Positions 45,022 through 56,330 are shown, counted from the stretch's first letter. The stretch is DNA of 64,000 nucleotides from Craterostigma plantagineum (GCA_027422505.1 JAPQWV010000407.1:310001-374000); one strand, 5' to 3'. Numbers and translations: made by a program. Notes: generated by a model from the sequence alone, not told the origin.

Positions 45022-46176
45022 TCATGATGATTTCAAGAACCCATCTTTATCATTCCTATAATAGATTTCTCCAACCAAATCTTCATAAGGAGCCACGTAT
45101 TTCCCCACGAACACTTCATCCCTCATGCTGTAGAACTGCGAAAAGGTCGGCCATTTTTTCAGCAGGCCCTTACCCTCCAAAGCCCCTAAAACCGCGAGCC
45201 TCGGACTGTACCATTTCTCAATGCTTCGACAAATAATTGTCGGGTAAACGACAATCACGGAAGGGTCGTACTTCCCCGTAGAAAGCAACAGTTGGGACAC
45301 TTTCTTCATCTTCTGCTCAGAGGCGTGAAACACCACCGGCGCTTTCCTAAACACCCTCAATATATCATCCTCGGACAATCCAATATCCCTAAGGGCCCTC
45401 AGCTTCGAAACCCACGTCTTTTCCGACAACTGACTGAGCACGCGAACGGCGTAAATGAACATCTTCGAACTCCTCTCGACTCCCATCTCGTCTGCTTTCT
45501 CGATGCTCTTCTTCAGCTTATTTTGGCCAACCAGAAGCAACCTGGGAAAGCGAAACATGAAGATGACCAATTGATCCGAAGAGAAGCCACAGCCTGCCAA
45601 GAGCTCGAGGTTAGGCTTCAGAGTCCTACGCAAATCTGCAGACATGTACCAGCCCGAAACTTTTAGAAGCTTAGCAACCTCTGCATCAGATCCCAATAGC
45701 CCCCTCAAGAAGGAGACGACGGACGCCATCCATTTGGGCCCGCGAACTAAGAGCCACGGAGAATCCGAAACCATCTCGGCGAGCTCGTCCGACGAGCATC
45801 CTAGGTCTCGAAAAATCTTGATCTTGGGCTTAGTGATCTTCTCCAGACTAGACGATAGAAGCTGAGGTCTGTAGCTGGCGACTATTTCGAGCTGAGAGCT
45901 CGAAAATCCACTCTCTTCGAAGAACGAAAGCGCCGCATCGACTTTTCCAGGGTTCCTCACGTGGGATAAGGCCGAGGCAACTCTCGAAGCAGCTTGAGGA
46001 GAGAAATGGTGCTTGTTTAGTAAGATCTCAAGCATCGCATCGTTTCTCCGAGCCTTCTTCACAACCGAGGTGGAGAAGCGGAGCAGAGAGAGGTCCAGCA
46101 AACCACTGGGTTTGCGCGGAATCTTATCAAACGAGCTCGCCGCGAATCTCCTCCACATATGCGAAGCAGCCATCAT
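45022..46176 (-). CDS. Mitochondrial transcription termination factor (mTERF) family protein
   Basis: This is an intronless frame of 384 residues. The N terminus ('MMAASHMWRRFAASSFDKIP') is rich in Arg, Ser and Ala and low in acidic residues, fitting an organelle presequence, probably mitochondrial. The body is a series of about 30-35-residue helical mTERF repeats with the usual L/P/G pattern, such as 'VASYRPQLLSSSLEKITKPK', 'MVSDSPWLLVRGPKWMASVV', 'FMFRFPRLLLVGQNKLKKSI' and 'VFRKAPVVFHASEQKMKKVS'. It ends 'LVGEIYYRNDKDGFLKSS'. Plants have a large expanded clade of such intronless mTERFs, which bind organelle nucleic acids. The specific target is unknown. The second Met could also start the protein. 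Confidence 0.92.
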   Translation of the reverse strand: MMAASHMWRRFAASSFDKIPRKPSGLLDLSLLRFSTSVVKKARRNDAMLEILLNKHHFSPQAASRVASALSHVRNPGKVDAALSFFEESGFSSSQLEIVASYRPQLLSSSLEKITKPKIKIFRDLGCSSDELAEMVSDSPWLLVRGPKWMASVVSFLRGLLGSDAEVAKLLKVSGWYMSADLRRTLKPNLELLAGCGFSSDQLVIFMFRFPRLLLVGQNKLKKSIEKADEMGVERSSKMFIYAVRVLSQLSEKTWVSKLRALRDIGLSEDDILRVFRKAPVVFHASEQKMKKVSQLLLSTGKYDPSVIVVYPTIICRSIEKWYSPRLAVLGALEGKGLLKKWPTFSQFYSMRDEVFVGKYVAPYEDLVGEIYYRNDKDGFLKSS

Positions 46177-46489
46177 GGCAGATCCGCTCCTAATGCATAA
46201 AATCGCAGCGAATCGCTCGCATCAACCCTCACAATGCGTCGCAATTGATCGCAGAAGAAAAGATTAACTTCAATTGATGATTTGTGAATTTAGGGTTCCT
46301 CAAATTTTCAGAAACTGGGAAAAAAGATCACATTTTTTAAAATTTGCCAGCTCTCTTATTGGGCTTTTGACTCAAAGCCCACATTTCCATTTATGGGCTT
46401 TTGACTCAAACACCTTATACATTAGTGTCATTACATCATCATTTAAAGCACATCAATAATCATATGCCATTCTTGGCTTTGTTAATCTC
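46177..46489. other. Short spacer
   Basis: The mTERF upstream region meets the 3' flank of the HIPP gene. No coding sequence is seen. Confidence 0.5.
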
Positions 46490-47018
46490 TTACATTATGG
46501 AACAAGCATGAGGATTATCGTCGCTAAACATAAGCGAATACTTTTCCTCGACGGGATTAAGAGTCGCCACGCCGGGCACGTCGGTCCCACGAACGAGATT
46601 AGGCGGCGCCTTTTTGTCGTAAACGCCCAAAGCGTAGGGATGGGCTATGATCTCGTAAGGCACGTAAGGCCACGGCTCGACTTTCTTGCCCGTCGATTTT
46701 GCGGCTTTCAGTACCTTCTTTGCGTCAATGAAGCCGTACACGGTCGCCTTTTGGTTCTTCAAATCGACCTCCACCGACTTTGCTCCTTATATTCGTGCGT
46801 GATTTAGTTAGTAGATATATAATTAGTAGAAGAGAATGAACGTAATTAATCATTTGTATCGAACCTTTGAGGCCATTGAGGGCGTTCTTGACTTTGTTTG
46901 CACAGCCTTCACAGTCCATTCTTACTTTGAGAGAGACTGTGTTGAGCTGCTTCTTCTTCTTCTTTTTAGTGCTGCTTATAAGTTCGGACAAGTAGTCCAA
47001 TGTTCCATCAACTCCCAT
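46490..47018 (-). CDS. Heavy-metal-associated isoprenylated plant protein (HIPP)
   Basis: Exons on the minus strand are 46865-47018 and 46490-46785, encoding 149 residues. An HMA domain (about residues 29-92) starts 'VSLKVRMDCEGCANKVKNAL', with the metal-binding M-x-C-x-x-C motif. It continues 'KSVEVDLKNQKATVYGFIDA' and 'VLKAAKSTGKKVEPWPYVPY'. The C terminus is C-S-I-M, a CaaX box for farnesylation, after 'PVEEKYSLMFSDDNPHA'. A Lys run precedes the domain. This is the HIPP20-27-like subgroup, single-HMA proteins linked to metal binding and stress at membranes or the nucleus. Family knowledge supports cadmium and copper binding. Nothing in the sequence decides the metal. Confidence 0.94.
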
Positions 47019-47095
47019 GTTTCTCTCTTTTTTTTTTTTTTTTTTATTTCTGTCGAAAAAAGGGAAATTATATAGCGTTATGGGAATGGGGTTCT

Positions 47096-47153
47096 TGAAT
47101 ATATAGAAGTGCGAAGCTTGATGTTATATGAAAAAAAGGGTTGGTATATATAG
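47096..47153 (-). promoter_or_regulatory. TATA-type motifs upstream of HIPP
   Basis: Two TATATA motifs on the minus strand (about 47098-47106 and 47145-47152) lie 85 and 130 bp upstream of the HIPP start codon. Either could position transcription. Confidence 0.35.
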
Positions 47154-47443
47154 AATTTAGAGATAGAGAATGTTCTTCTGCGTTGGTCCATGGAATCAAA
47201 TTCCATGATCTTTTTTTTTTCGCAAAAAGAAAAGCGTTGAATAATATGCAAGTATATACTAGTAGATACATTTTTTTAAAATAAAATTGTGGATGGAATG
47301 TGATTCGATTCGTTCGATCCAATTTAGATTCTTTTCTTACCCGCAAACTCTCTTCAAACTGATTGATAGAGAAATGACACAAATGGACAAAATGTACCGT
47401 TGGTTGTTGTTGCCCTCGGTTTAATAAATTAGCGGGCTGAATA

Positions 47444-47514
47444 TGGGCCTCGTAAATGGGCTCAGGTTCTTATGAGGCCCATTTAGGCTAGATGAAGCCC
47501 TAGCTATATAAAAG
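47444..47514 (+). promoter_or_regulatory. Site II elements and TATA box of the eL30 gene
   Basis: Three TGGGCC/T site II elements are clustered at 47444-47449, 47457-47462 and (minus orientation) 47476-47481. A TATATAAAA box (47505-47513) lies 90 bp before the eL30 ATG. Site II (TCP-bound) elements are a known hallmark of plant ribosomal protein promoters. Confidence 0.7.
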
Positions 47515-47602
47515 GCTCCTTTGTTTCTTCGGCGAAAGCCCTTGGTCATTTTTGCTGCAGCTGATTTAGAGAAGAAATTGCTGCTGCGAGGAATCAACAA
47601 CA

Positions 47603-48613
47603 ATGGCGAGCACGGGGAAGAAGACGAAGAAGAGCCACGAGGGAATAAACAGCAGATTGGCCCTTGTGATGAAGAGCGGTAAATACACCCTCGGCTACAA
47701 AACCGTTCTCAAGACTCTTAGGAACTCCAAAGGTTTTCTCTCCTCTTTTCCTTCTGCGTTCGTTTCCGTTTCTTCCCTACTTTCGCTTTGATTCGTTTTG
47801 TTTTCGATTGACAGGTAAGCTGGTGCTGATATCGAACAACTGTCCGCCGTTGAGGAAGTCCGAGATCGAATACTACGCCATGCTTGCCAAAGTTGGAGTC
47901 CGTCATTACAATGGAAGTGAGTCCGATTTAAGATAATTGATTCTCGTTTATGCTTATTACGAGCTCTATGTAGCTTTCCGAGTTTGGATGATTGCCCGTT
48001 TACAATGGATATGCTTATTTGCTGTTGAATTGTCATTTTGAGCTGAAGTGTTTCTGGGATTCTTCGTAACTTGTTTTTAATCGTATATATCAGTTAAGTA
48101 GCAATGTTGGCTGATGTTGAGTCATAAACGAACAAACCTTTAGGAAATATTGGTTCTCTGTTTCAATAAATAGGAATTAAACTCGATTTGTTTTTTTTCA
48201 TGAATTGCCTTATTATCTCGTAATACTAGTTGATTTGCATCATAATATCATCAATAAGTATAGCAGAAAATGCCTTTCTTAGTAGTTCAACTGTGAATTG
48301 TTATCCCATACTGATTTGATTTGAAGAACTATGTTTCGACCTGATCGTCATACTGTTAGTAATGAAATATTTCATTGGCATGCTGTCTTATCTATTTCAT
48401 TTCAGCCAATAATGATCTTGGAACTGCTTGCGGAAAATACTTCCGTGTCTCATGCCTTAGCATCGTCGATCCAGGTTTTTCTTTTTCTGCTATATTTTTC
48501 GATTTCGTTATATTTTATATCAATTTTTTTCCTTTTTAACATCTTTATGAACACATTGTTGTTCTTACAATCGATTTTCAGGTGATTCGGACATCTTGAA
48601 GGCTGAATCTTGA
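47603..48613 (+). CDS. RPL30: 60S ribosomal protein eL30
   Basis: Exons are 47603-47732, 47815-47916, 48406-48474 and 48582-48613, total 333 nt and 110 residues, the normal size (110-112). The protein reads '[20 protein letters not shown]', then '[20 protein letters not shown]', '[20 protein letters not shown]', '[14 protein letters not shown]' and '[13 protein letters not shown]'. It is part of the large cytosolic ribosomal subunit and adopts the L7Ae/L30e fold. The family's 'HYNGNNVDLG' is 'HYNGTNNDLG' here. No damage was seen, so it is probably a functional copy. Site II elements upstream fit coordinated ribosomal gene expression. Confidence 0.95.
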
Positions 48614-50390
48614 TGAGATTTGATAATTTCTTGCTTTTTATCTCTATGCTTTGCTGTTGAATTAACGTTTGTGATTGGAAACCTATCACTTTTGTTCTTC
48701 TATTAAGATTTTCGTGGTTTTCTGATAATCTAAGGTTCTCAATGTTCAAATTCAGAACGTTTTACCTGTAATTTTGACGTAATTCTTTGTAGGAAAAGAG
48801 AGAGAACTTTTGAAGCCCAAATAGCATATAAATGTAAACCCAAAACGATTGGGGAAAAATATAAAATAAAACATACAATACCGCACCCTAAATTAGCAAT
48901 TCGACTGTGACATAATATTTTATTTTTTTATTTAGGTGAAGTGAAACATGTGGAAGGCTAAGCTCAGCAAAAATGGGAAAGAAAGTTTTTGAGTTTATTT
49001 GGTTCATACATTTGACACGTTTGGGGCATTGCACGGCCACGCGGAACTCTCACGTTAAACACGCACTCATGCATATGCAAGTTTCCCCACCGGTTCGTAT
49101 TTTTATACGTATAAATAAGTACAAGTGATGTAATAATACCATATATGTTCTGCAAATATTTTATTTATGCGGTGCGTAAAACAGCGTTGCAAGGAAGAAA
49201 AAAACGCAGTTCCATCGCCGCAACATAAAATTGCTGAAGTGACATATGTGCAGTAATAAGTTTATTTATATAAACGGACATAAGTATTACGAAATTTTGA
49301 GATGAGATCTACTCGATCAATCAGTATTTCTTTATTGTGATTGAGTTTCAGGCTCCAAAAGACGTTTTAAGTTGGTTTCAGGCCTCTGTCAGAAAATTTT
49401 TAGGGTTAGGGACCCGATTTTTTGTAAAATTTAGAGATAAGGACCTAAAATTTACGCAAGTGTTATACATCGTATATGAACTGGTTCGTTTTGTGTTACT
49501 GCAGAACAATGAATTGGTACTGCTGAACTATGAAGTGATACTGCAGGTCAAATGAAGTGGTACTACATGTCCGTAAAGTGGTACTGAAAAATATTTAAGT
49601 ATATAGGGTCCTTAAAACTAAAAATTTTCTGACATGAACTTGAAATCTAAATGAAACTTATGCTGTGACCTGACCTCAAATTGCCCCTTCTTTATTTTTC
49701 TTGTTCAGTCACTATATGTTCGAATAAAATTGTTGTTTATAGTGAGGTATGTCGTCCGTTATAGTTGGCATAGAGATGAGGATGGGGATAATTGTTATTT
49801 GTTTACATATGTTCGCTAGCCTTGTTATTCATTATTTTTCAATCTCTATACACATTTACCTAAGATTATATGTGTTAGCGTAGGTATCATACCCTATTTA
49901 TTATGATTAAAGTCAATACATTAGCCAGTAATTGGTTAATCTCAGAAGATGTAGTCAATTACAATTACACACACATATATATATATATAGGATCCACTTA
50001 TATAAAAAGAAATGAATACAAAACAATACAGACGACATATGTGTGTTGAAAGGTGAATACTACACACTTACATTATCCTATGCCAGAAATCAAATTCTTA
50101 TATTTTCCCAAAAGTACAATTCCTCGTAACAGCCCCTCGGAATGGATCCAAAATGTCTGGCCATTATTTGTTTTTTCTTCAATATATGTAGTCAGTCACT
50201 TTAGGTAACTCCAATTCGCAGCAAAATATTATGCAATAGAAACAAAATAACAAATGAAAAAATTTAAAAGAAGACCATCGTCTTCCGTCCATATCCCAAG
50301 CTCTTACATCTACCACCCATCAAATCCTCGGAAGATTGCATCACCATTGTCTTAACACCTTTGCACTTAACCGCATGCATTTTCCTCACT
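48614..50390. other. Intergenic with family C repeat
   Basis: Apart from repeat family C copy 2 (49346-49686) and a (TA)n run near 49976-49990, this is AT-rich sequence with no supported gene. Confidence 0.5.
49346..49686 (+). repeat. Dispersed repeat family C, copy 2
   Basis: It shares the ordered phrases listed for copy 1 at 17701-17980 and contains four 'gtggtact/gtgatact'-type units. The open reading frame across it (72 codons) is not conserved between the two copies, so it is non-coding. Confidence 0.65.
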
Positions 50391-50400
50391 CTATATATAC
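50391..50400 (+). promoter_or_regulatory. TATA box of the FAF-like gene
   Basis: CTATATATAC lies 84 bp upstream of the ATG of the FAF-domain gene, with a pyrimidine/AC-rich leader after it. Confidence 0.6.
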
Positions 50401-50483
50401 CCCCTTCATATCCCTAAATATAGACTCTCACAAAATAAAAAAATAATAACAATAATAATAATTAAATATACGATAAAATATTA

Positions 50484-50951
50484 ATGGAGTTTGAGCTCTT
50501 ACACTCCACAACAGTGCTGCCTAGGGTCCCACCGAGCGTCGACGATCACATTGGCGCAGAGAGCTATGTTCAGTACTTCAACGAAGAAGTTGATAGCTGT
50601 AATAATTATAACAATATCCCAACAACTCTGACGAGGAGTACTTCTGCGCCTGCCAAGATTACGCACAAGTGCTCTCCTTTAGAGGGAAATAAGGAGTACC
50701 CACCGCCGATCGCGTGCCTTGTACGCGCCACCAGCGAGCCCTATCCTCAGCTTCCATGGCCGTGGGTGATGAAGAGGTACCACACCGACGATGGGCGCCT
50801 TGTGATTAAGCAAGAGAAGTCACTGCTAAAGCACGAGTATTTCGAGGCTCGCAGGTCCGATGGGAGGCTCGTGCTTAACCTCGTCCACGTCGACGGCGGA
50901 GACGGCGACGGTGGAGGGGCGGCGGAGAAGGTGGAGACGGTGGTCGTCTGA
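50484..50951 (+). CDS. FANTASTIC FOUR (FAF)-domain protein
   Basis: This is a single-exon gene of 155 residues. The FAF domain (DUF3049) is at about residues 74-137: 'YPPPIACLVRATSEPYPQLP', 'WPWVMKRYHTDDGRLVIKQE', 'HEYFEARRSDGRLVLNLVHV'. Arabidopsis FAF proteins modulate shoot meristem size through the WUSCHEL pathway. Others in the family have no assigned role. The N-terminal half is variable and Ser/Thr/Asn-rich. The tail is Gly/Asp-rich ('DGGDGDGGGAAEKV'). The ATG is the first in the transcript after the TATA box. It is shorter than the canonical FAF1-4 (about 240 residues), so it may belong to a FAF-like side branch. Confidence 0.88.
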   Translation: MEFELLHSTTVLPRVPPSVDDHIGAESYVQYFNEEVDSCNNYNNIPTTLTRSTSAPAKITHKCSPLEGNKEYPPPIACLVRATSEPYPQLPWPWVMKRYHTDDGRLVIKQEKSLLKHEYFEARRSDGRLVLNLVHVDGGDGDGGGAAEKVETVVV

Positions 50952-52890
50952 AAACAAGGGGTGTGTTGTGGCGTTTTATTACATGAAGTTATAACGTAAT
51001 ACGACGACGGTTTGATTATCGTGTGTTCGTTCGTTCCTCTTCAGAAGCTGGTTATGGAGAAAGGTATTAGGAGCTTTGTTTTATTTTTTTATTTTCAGTA
51101 TCTTTTCTGTCGTCTAGCGTAGTATAGTATAGTAAAATGGCATCTTTATTATATATTTTTAGGTTTATGTTTATTTTGTTGGGTGTGATGTAAAAATAAA
51201 AGCGTATGCTGCATGTCAGCTGTACCACCGATCGTATGTACGTTACAGACTGAATAAAGTTTGGCTTAATTTAATGAAACATGTCTATTGTCTTCTACCC
51301 CAGCAAATTATATATCTATATATATTTTTCATTAATGTTAGTATTTTTAATTAATCATATTATTCATAGGCATATTACTCGAGGTGATGGATGGTATACC
51401 TACCGTATGTATCTGTCCTTGAGTAGAGTAACGAAACTTTTAACATGAATAACGAATTTATTGAAGAATATAATTTCTTTTCTTTTTCCTTTAGAAATAG
51501 TATTATTATTTTAATGATCGTCAAAAAAAGTCAGGAGCTGTAAACCAACTCAATGAATGAAGGTGTGCTGAGTGAGGGGAGGGAAACAATAAATTCAACT
51601 GCAATTTTCCATATTTGTAATCTACCAGTTTAAATTACTGCACGAGTCAAATTTGGAAAATAAATACAAGATAAATCCAATGGTACATCTAGACATAAAT
51701 ACTCAATTGAATAAAATTTTTACACATAGGTACCCATGTCAGAAAATTTTACACATAGATACCTGGTTTAATTTTTACCAGTTTCTTTAGTCATGCCATA
51801 CATTTATGTATGTATATTGCGTACCATAACACGTTGATATAGGGTACCTAGGCTAAATGTAGCATACATTATACCTACGGCATACCTGTGTGTTACATAG
51901 GGCGTACCTAAACGTAGCGTACGTCGTACCATTTTCTGTTATATAGGGTACTCAAATGTGTTGATATAAGGTCTCCAAATGTGTTGTATGGTGTACCTGC
52001 GGAGATTGGGTACCTATGTGCAAAAAATATATTCTGTTAGGTACCTACATATAAAAAAATCGTGGCAGGGTACTAAATTACAAGTTTTATCCAAATAAGT
52101 ACTTATGTGTAAAGAATTGCTTCTGATAAAGAAAAAATTAATAATAGTATTCAATTTCCAGTATCTTAATTAGCTGCTATTTCTAAAATAAAGACACACA
52201 AACAATCTATACGTACATGCAAAAGCTAATTCTATTGCTTTCGAACTAAACATTCATCCAACTAAAAGACTTTTTACTTGGTAAAACACCACAAAATGAC
52301 AACGTTTTCAACATCTGAACTTACTGTCCTGTTATTATGTACACAACTCCAGAATTAGTGAGGAATATCTGAAAGAATTTCAGCTTTTTTATTTCAATAA
52401 CCTCAAATACCAATTCTATGGAAAATAGTTATAGTTTTTTTTTTTTTTATAAATAGTGTGAACTAATACTGGATAGATTTAGATAATATTACCAATTGAT
52501 CGCAGCGTCACGGTAATAGTCGAGCCGTTATTACTTTCGTCACGCACGGCACCTGGAGATTTACTGCTCGAATCGAGAAATTCAGTTGCTTGCGTATATA
52601 AAAAAAAAAATTCGACATTCCGATGCGTAATTTTCGATGCATGACGTAATTTTCAGTTGATTTATAATCCTTATAGGAAAAATTCTACTAAATCAATTTT
52701 GTCTATAAATATATATACACTTACTTGAAGAAGAAAGGTACATAAGTAGAACCACCTACTTGAAAGGTGTGTAATAAAAACATTTGCATGGATGTAATAT
52801 AATGTGCATGGGACCAAAATCACTGGAAATGGATTATTTTACTTATTATTATTTCAATCCAGTCTAGTTTTGCAGCCCGAAAGGGGATCT
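50952..52890. other. Intergenic with family A repeat
   Basis: Repeat family A copy 3 (inverted) is at 51695-52118. The rest is AT-rich with no supported gene. Confidence 0.5.
51695..52118 (-). repeat. Dispersed repeat family A, inverted copy
   Basis: Its reverse complement follows 560-985 block by block. It includes 'ggtacgc', 'tgatataaggt' and 'attaaaccaggtatctatg'-type segments in the same order. Confidence 0.65.
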
Positions 52891-52899
52891 GGCCCGGCC

Positions 52900-52955
52900 C
52901 AACATGACGATGTCACAATCATCATGACATCACTGATGACGTCACGTAGTTTGTA
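52900..52955 (+). promoter_or_regulatory. as-1-like cluster of TGAC motifs upstream of the small gene
   Basis: Several TGAC/GTCA cores occur within 50 bp (aacatgacgatgtcac, catgacatcactgatgac). One is a perfect TGACGTCA palindrome at 52937-52944. This is the arrangement bound by TGA-type bZIP factors in stress-inducible promoters. It lies about 350 bp upstream of the ATG at 53284. Confidence 0.45.
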
Positions 52956-53142
52956 GCCTATTTATGATTTGCGCATAAAAAAATGCTTGATCTCCAAGAA
53001 AAGATAAATACCATTTGAGACTACAAACATCGTTTTCAACTATTTTTTAAAGATGCTAATTGCTAATCAATGAATTATTGAGTCATGCATTACGATTGCG
53101 ATCTCATTTTTTTTCTTCCTTGCCATGCAAGTTCGCCGCTCT

Positions 53143-53152
53143 CTATATATAA
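53143..53152 (+). promoter_or_regulatory. TATA box of the small-protein gene
   Basis: CTATATATAATAC lies about 140 bp upstream of the ATG at 53284. The leader between them is pyrimidine- and A-rich. Confidence 0.5.
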
Positions 53153-53283
53153 TACACACAATATCTCACTTATTCAAACGTATCAGCAAAACGCCATTAT
53201 CACTTCATTATTTCTCCATTTTCTGATTTTTCTTGACATCAATACCAAGTCTATTATTATTAATACAATCGATTATATAAACC

Positions 53284-53496
53284 ATGTGGGCAGGCACTTC
53301 AAATCTTGCAGAAGTATACGTGGCTCGAAAGCTTTACAAGGAGAAGATGAAGAAAGATCAGAAACAGAAGTCGTCTCCACCAAAAGCAGCTTCTTCTGCT
53401 GATGAAAACAAAGCTTCTGATAAGAGTAAGAGTTGCAGCAATAAGAAAGTTCACCCAGCAACTTCATCATATGTCGACAATAATTCAAAGTCTTGA
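53284..53496 (+). CDS. Small Lys/Ser-rich protein of unknown function
   Basis: The single-exon frame encodes 70 residues. The first part, 'MWAGTSNLAEVYVARKLYKE', looks like an amphipathic helix. It is followed by a Lys-rich stretch ('KMKKDQKQKSS') and a Ser/Ala/Lys/Asn-rich disordered tail ending 'VDNNSKS'. There is no signal peptide or known domain. A TATA box and a bZIP-type motif cluster lie upstream, which supports a real, perhaps stress-inducible, gene. I do not recognise the family. Confidence 0.5.
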   Translation: MWAGTSNLAEVYVARKLYKEKMKKDQKQKSSPPKAASSADENKASDKSKSCSNKKVHPATSSYVDNNSKS

Positions 53497-54079
53497 AATT
53501 TGAAGCGAGCTTTTTTTCAAGAACAAATCCCTGCCGTCGATCGAATTATTATATTATTGTAACATTATGTTGTGAGGATCCAAAAAAATGGGGAGATGAA
53601 AGAAATCGGTATATAGTATGGCGTACAAATTTAATAATGTGCTCTTGGGAAACAAAGCATTCGAAATCATCCACGTGTATATTTTATCCCACAACGGTAC
53701 TTTATTTTTATTTAACTTTTTGTTTTAGTCTGTAAATGCAAGTTGAAATTTTGATGATTGTGGATAAGGACTAACGCACAACATAAAAAAAGACTCGCAG
53801 AGATGTCAACTTAATAATACCACCCACATACGTACACAAGTAGAAATAAAAAAATAGAAAGACAATATTCTTTCTTTATCTTCAGATGAAGTCAACCCTC
53901 ATCAAGGAGAAAGAGTAGCGTACATGTGAGTTGACCGTTGACAAAGGGCACCTTAAAAGAAAAAAAAAAATAAAAGCTCCATTGCATTCCATTCCATTCC
54001 ATGCCCACCCACACCCACACGTACATATATATTAAATATATATGTTAGTGTCATAATAATGAATCTATCTCCAATATGG
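53497..54079. other. Intergenic
   Basis: This is the 3' flank of the small-protein gene and AT-rich sequence with a short 'ttccattcca' repeat near 53985-54001. No gene is supported. Confidence 0.5.
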
Positions 54080-54087
54080 GTCGTTGG

Positions 54088-54649
54088 TATTTCAAACGAA
54101 CCGAATCGATCGAATATCATAATATTCAATTTGTATTCGTTAATTTTTCAAAGTATTCGTATTCGATTCGATTCGTATCAATACTAAAAATCGATTCGAT
54201 TCGATTCGATAAGATATTCGAATATATTCGCGAATACTCGAATATTCGAATATTCGAAAGAAAATTTCAGTTTTCCCCATAAAATCTTTAGAATTACAAA
54301 ATAACTACAAATAGTTCCGAAAATTACAAATCAGAGAAACAACTCCATTGTGAAAAAACTAATGAGGGAACTACTTAATACACAACATTTCTTTCTTAGC
54401 CTGCTTTCGATCATCACGCTTGTAAATATGTAATAATTATATTATTTAAATATATATTACACTAAACGAATCGAATATTCGTTAATTTTTCGAATCGAAT
54501 ACAGACGTATTCTTATTCGTATTCGAAATTATTCGAATCAGAAAAAGTATTTGTATTCATATTCGTATTCGTTTATTTCGAATTCGAATCTTAAATTTCG
54601 AATCGAATCTCGAACCGAACCGAAAATATTCGGTTCATTTGCAACCCTA
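54088..54649. mobile_element. hAT-like non-autonomous element rich in TTCGAAT blocks, with 8-bp or longer TSD
   Basis: The sequence GTCGTTGG occurs just outside both ends (54080-54087 and 54650-54657). The right terminus, read inward, is TAGGGTTGCAAATGAACCGA. The left inward sequence contains TCAAACGAACCGA, so the ends are imperfect inverted repeats. The interior is packed with palindromic TCGAATATTCGA-like and GATTCGATTCGAT repeats. An 8-bp duplication fits hAT-superfamily MITEs. The similarity of the flanks actually extends to 15 bp with one mismatch (GTCGTTGG[T/C]ATTTCA), which leaves the exact boundary open. Confidence 0.65.
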
Positions 54650-54837
54650 GTCGTTGGCATTTCATCTCAACTCCTCGCCTAATGTATTATTTCATTTGTC
54701 CTATTCTTTCTTTTCATCAATTTCAAAATCACCAAGTGAAAGAGATTGAGCTCAACTCGAGTTTTAGCTTTTCTTTTCCCGCTTTATTTCTCCATAGGGA
54801 ACGTTATATTAAATGAATAAAATATAGCGGGTCTTTA

Positions 54838-55200
54838 CACGTAAATACCCTCTCTGTAAAAAAACTTGTAATTTAGTACATGTCATGATTTTTTTATATG
54901 TAGGTACCTAATAGAATAAATTATTTCTGATAAGTACCGATTCGCCGCAGGTACCCACGGGTACCATATATCAACACATTTGGGTACCCTATATAATGAA
55001 AAATGGCACGTTGTATTAGCACATTTAGGTACGCTCTATTTAAAACATATGTACGCCATACGAACACAATTAGGTACCCTATATCAACATGTTATGGTAA
55101 GCCATACACACACATGAAGGTACGACATGACTGAAGAAACTGGTAAAAATTAAATCGGATACCTATCTGTAAAATTTTATGAAATGAATATTCAATTAGA
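54838..55200 (+). repeat. Dispersed repeat family A, direct copy
   Basis: It starts 'gggtctttacac' and follows the 560-985 copy through 'aacttgtaatttagtac', 'ttttttatatgtaggtac', 'ggtacgacatgactg' and 'ggtaaaaattaaatcgg'. It is diverged but colinear. Confidence 0.7.
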
Positions 55201-56330
55201 TATTTAGTGGGTAGATGCCCGTAAAATATATAGCATTGAATTCAATTATTTTAATTTTATATACGATGGTTTTGTGTTGTCGTTGTGTACGGTGGGCTAC
55301 AGTTTTCTCACATGGTGGGCCGAACTCTAATGGTGCTTTTAAGTGGATCCCATATTACAAAAAGTGTTCATCTCCTAATATATCGTAGACAGCACACTTG
55401 TGGTTTATTAATTTAGGTATGTTAATCATACATGATAAAGAGCGACTAATTCATTTTACTGAAATATATTTATAGTGATGATATATATAATCAAATAAAT
55501 TCATGGTGGAGGTGGAGGTGGAGGTGGTGGTGAATCTTATGGTGACGTCAGTCAAAAGAAGTACGAACTGTGATAACCGTCTTAATAATGTTAATTATGA
55601 TTATTGTAACAATATATAAATCCTCGGTGTTAGAAAGTTGGCAAACATATCGAATGAAATAGACTGATAACTGTTTAAAGCTAACAGCAAAAGTGGCATA
55701 AGTGCCTAATTATACGATTTTTAACACTAAAAATTGGAATATCCCATGCTAATAATTCACAATCTATATTTTTTTATTTTAATAAACGGAACTTTTTCAC
55801 GAGCCAATGTGGGTCAAGTTTTATGATAGCAATTTCATGTATTATACATGTTCTTTTTTGTGCGAAGCTTTACATATTTTGATATTAAACTTCATCTATG
55901 TTGATCCATAAACTTTTGAAGTTATAGAATATTAATGACGAACATATACATTCTCATTGTCCATTATTGATTGAATGAATACAAAAGATAGTGTGACACG
56001 CATTTGCTGTTACAACGACGCCCATTGAAGCTTAGCATGAGAGCCTTACGTACATAACTTTTAAAACGCAGACATAAACAAATTTCGTCTTATGGACGAT
56101 CAAATATCATGTCCCTTTAGGCTTTAATATTGTCGAAAATAATTCCATGACTCCATCCAAAAAACTGAATATTAAACTTGGAATATCTAATTTTCGAGTC
56201 CTACCTGTAGAACAAGAGTAAAATATCTAGCAACAGTTTAGGGATGTATGTAACAAAAGAAATTGTGTAGAATACACAATTTTCACATATTTTTAGGATT
56301 TTAAAAAATTAGACTCTTTTAACATCTATA
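55201..56330. other. Intergenic AT-rich spacer
   Basis: A 'ggtggaggtggaggtgg' run lies at about 55504-55533. No gene or RNA is supported. Confidence 0.5.

Noticed and set aside
54076..54282. A 68-codon frame at the left end of the TTCGAAT element
   Set aside because: Its Ile/Phe/Arg/Ser repeats come from repeated TTCGAAT words and are not protein-like.
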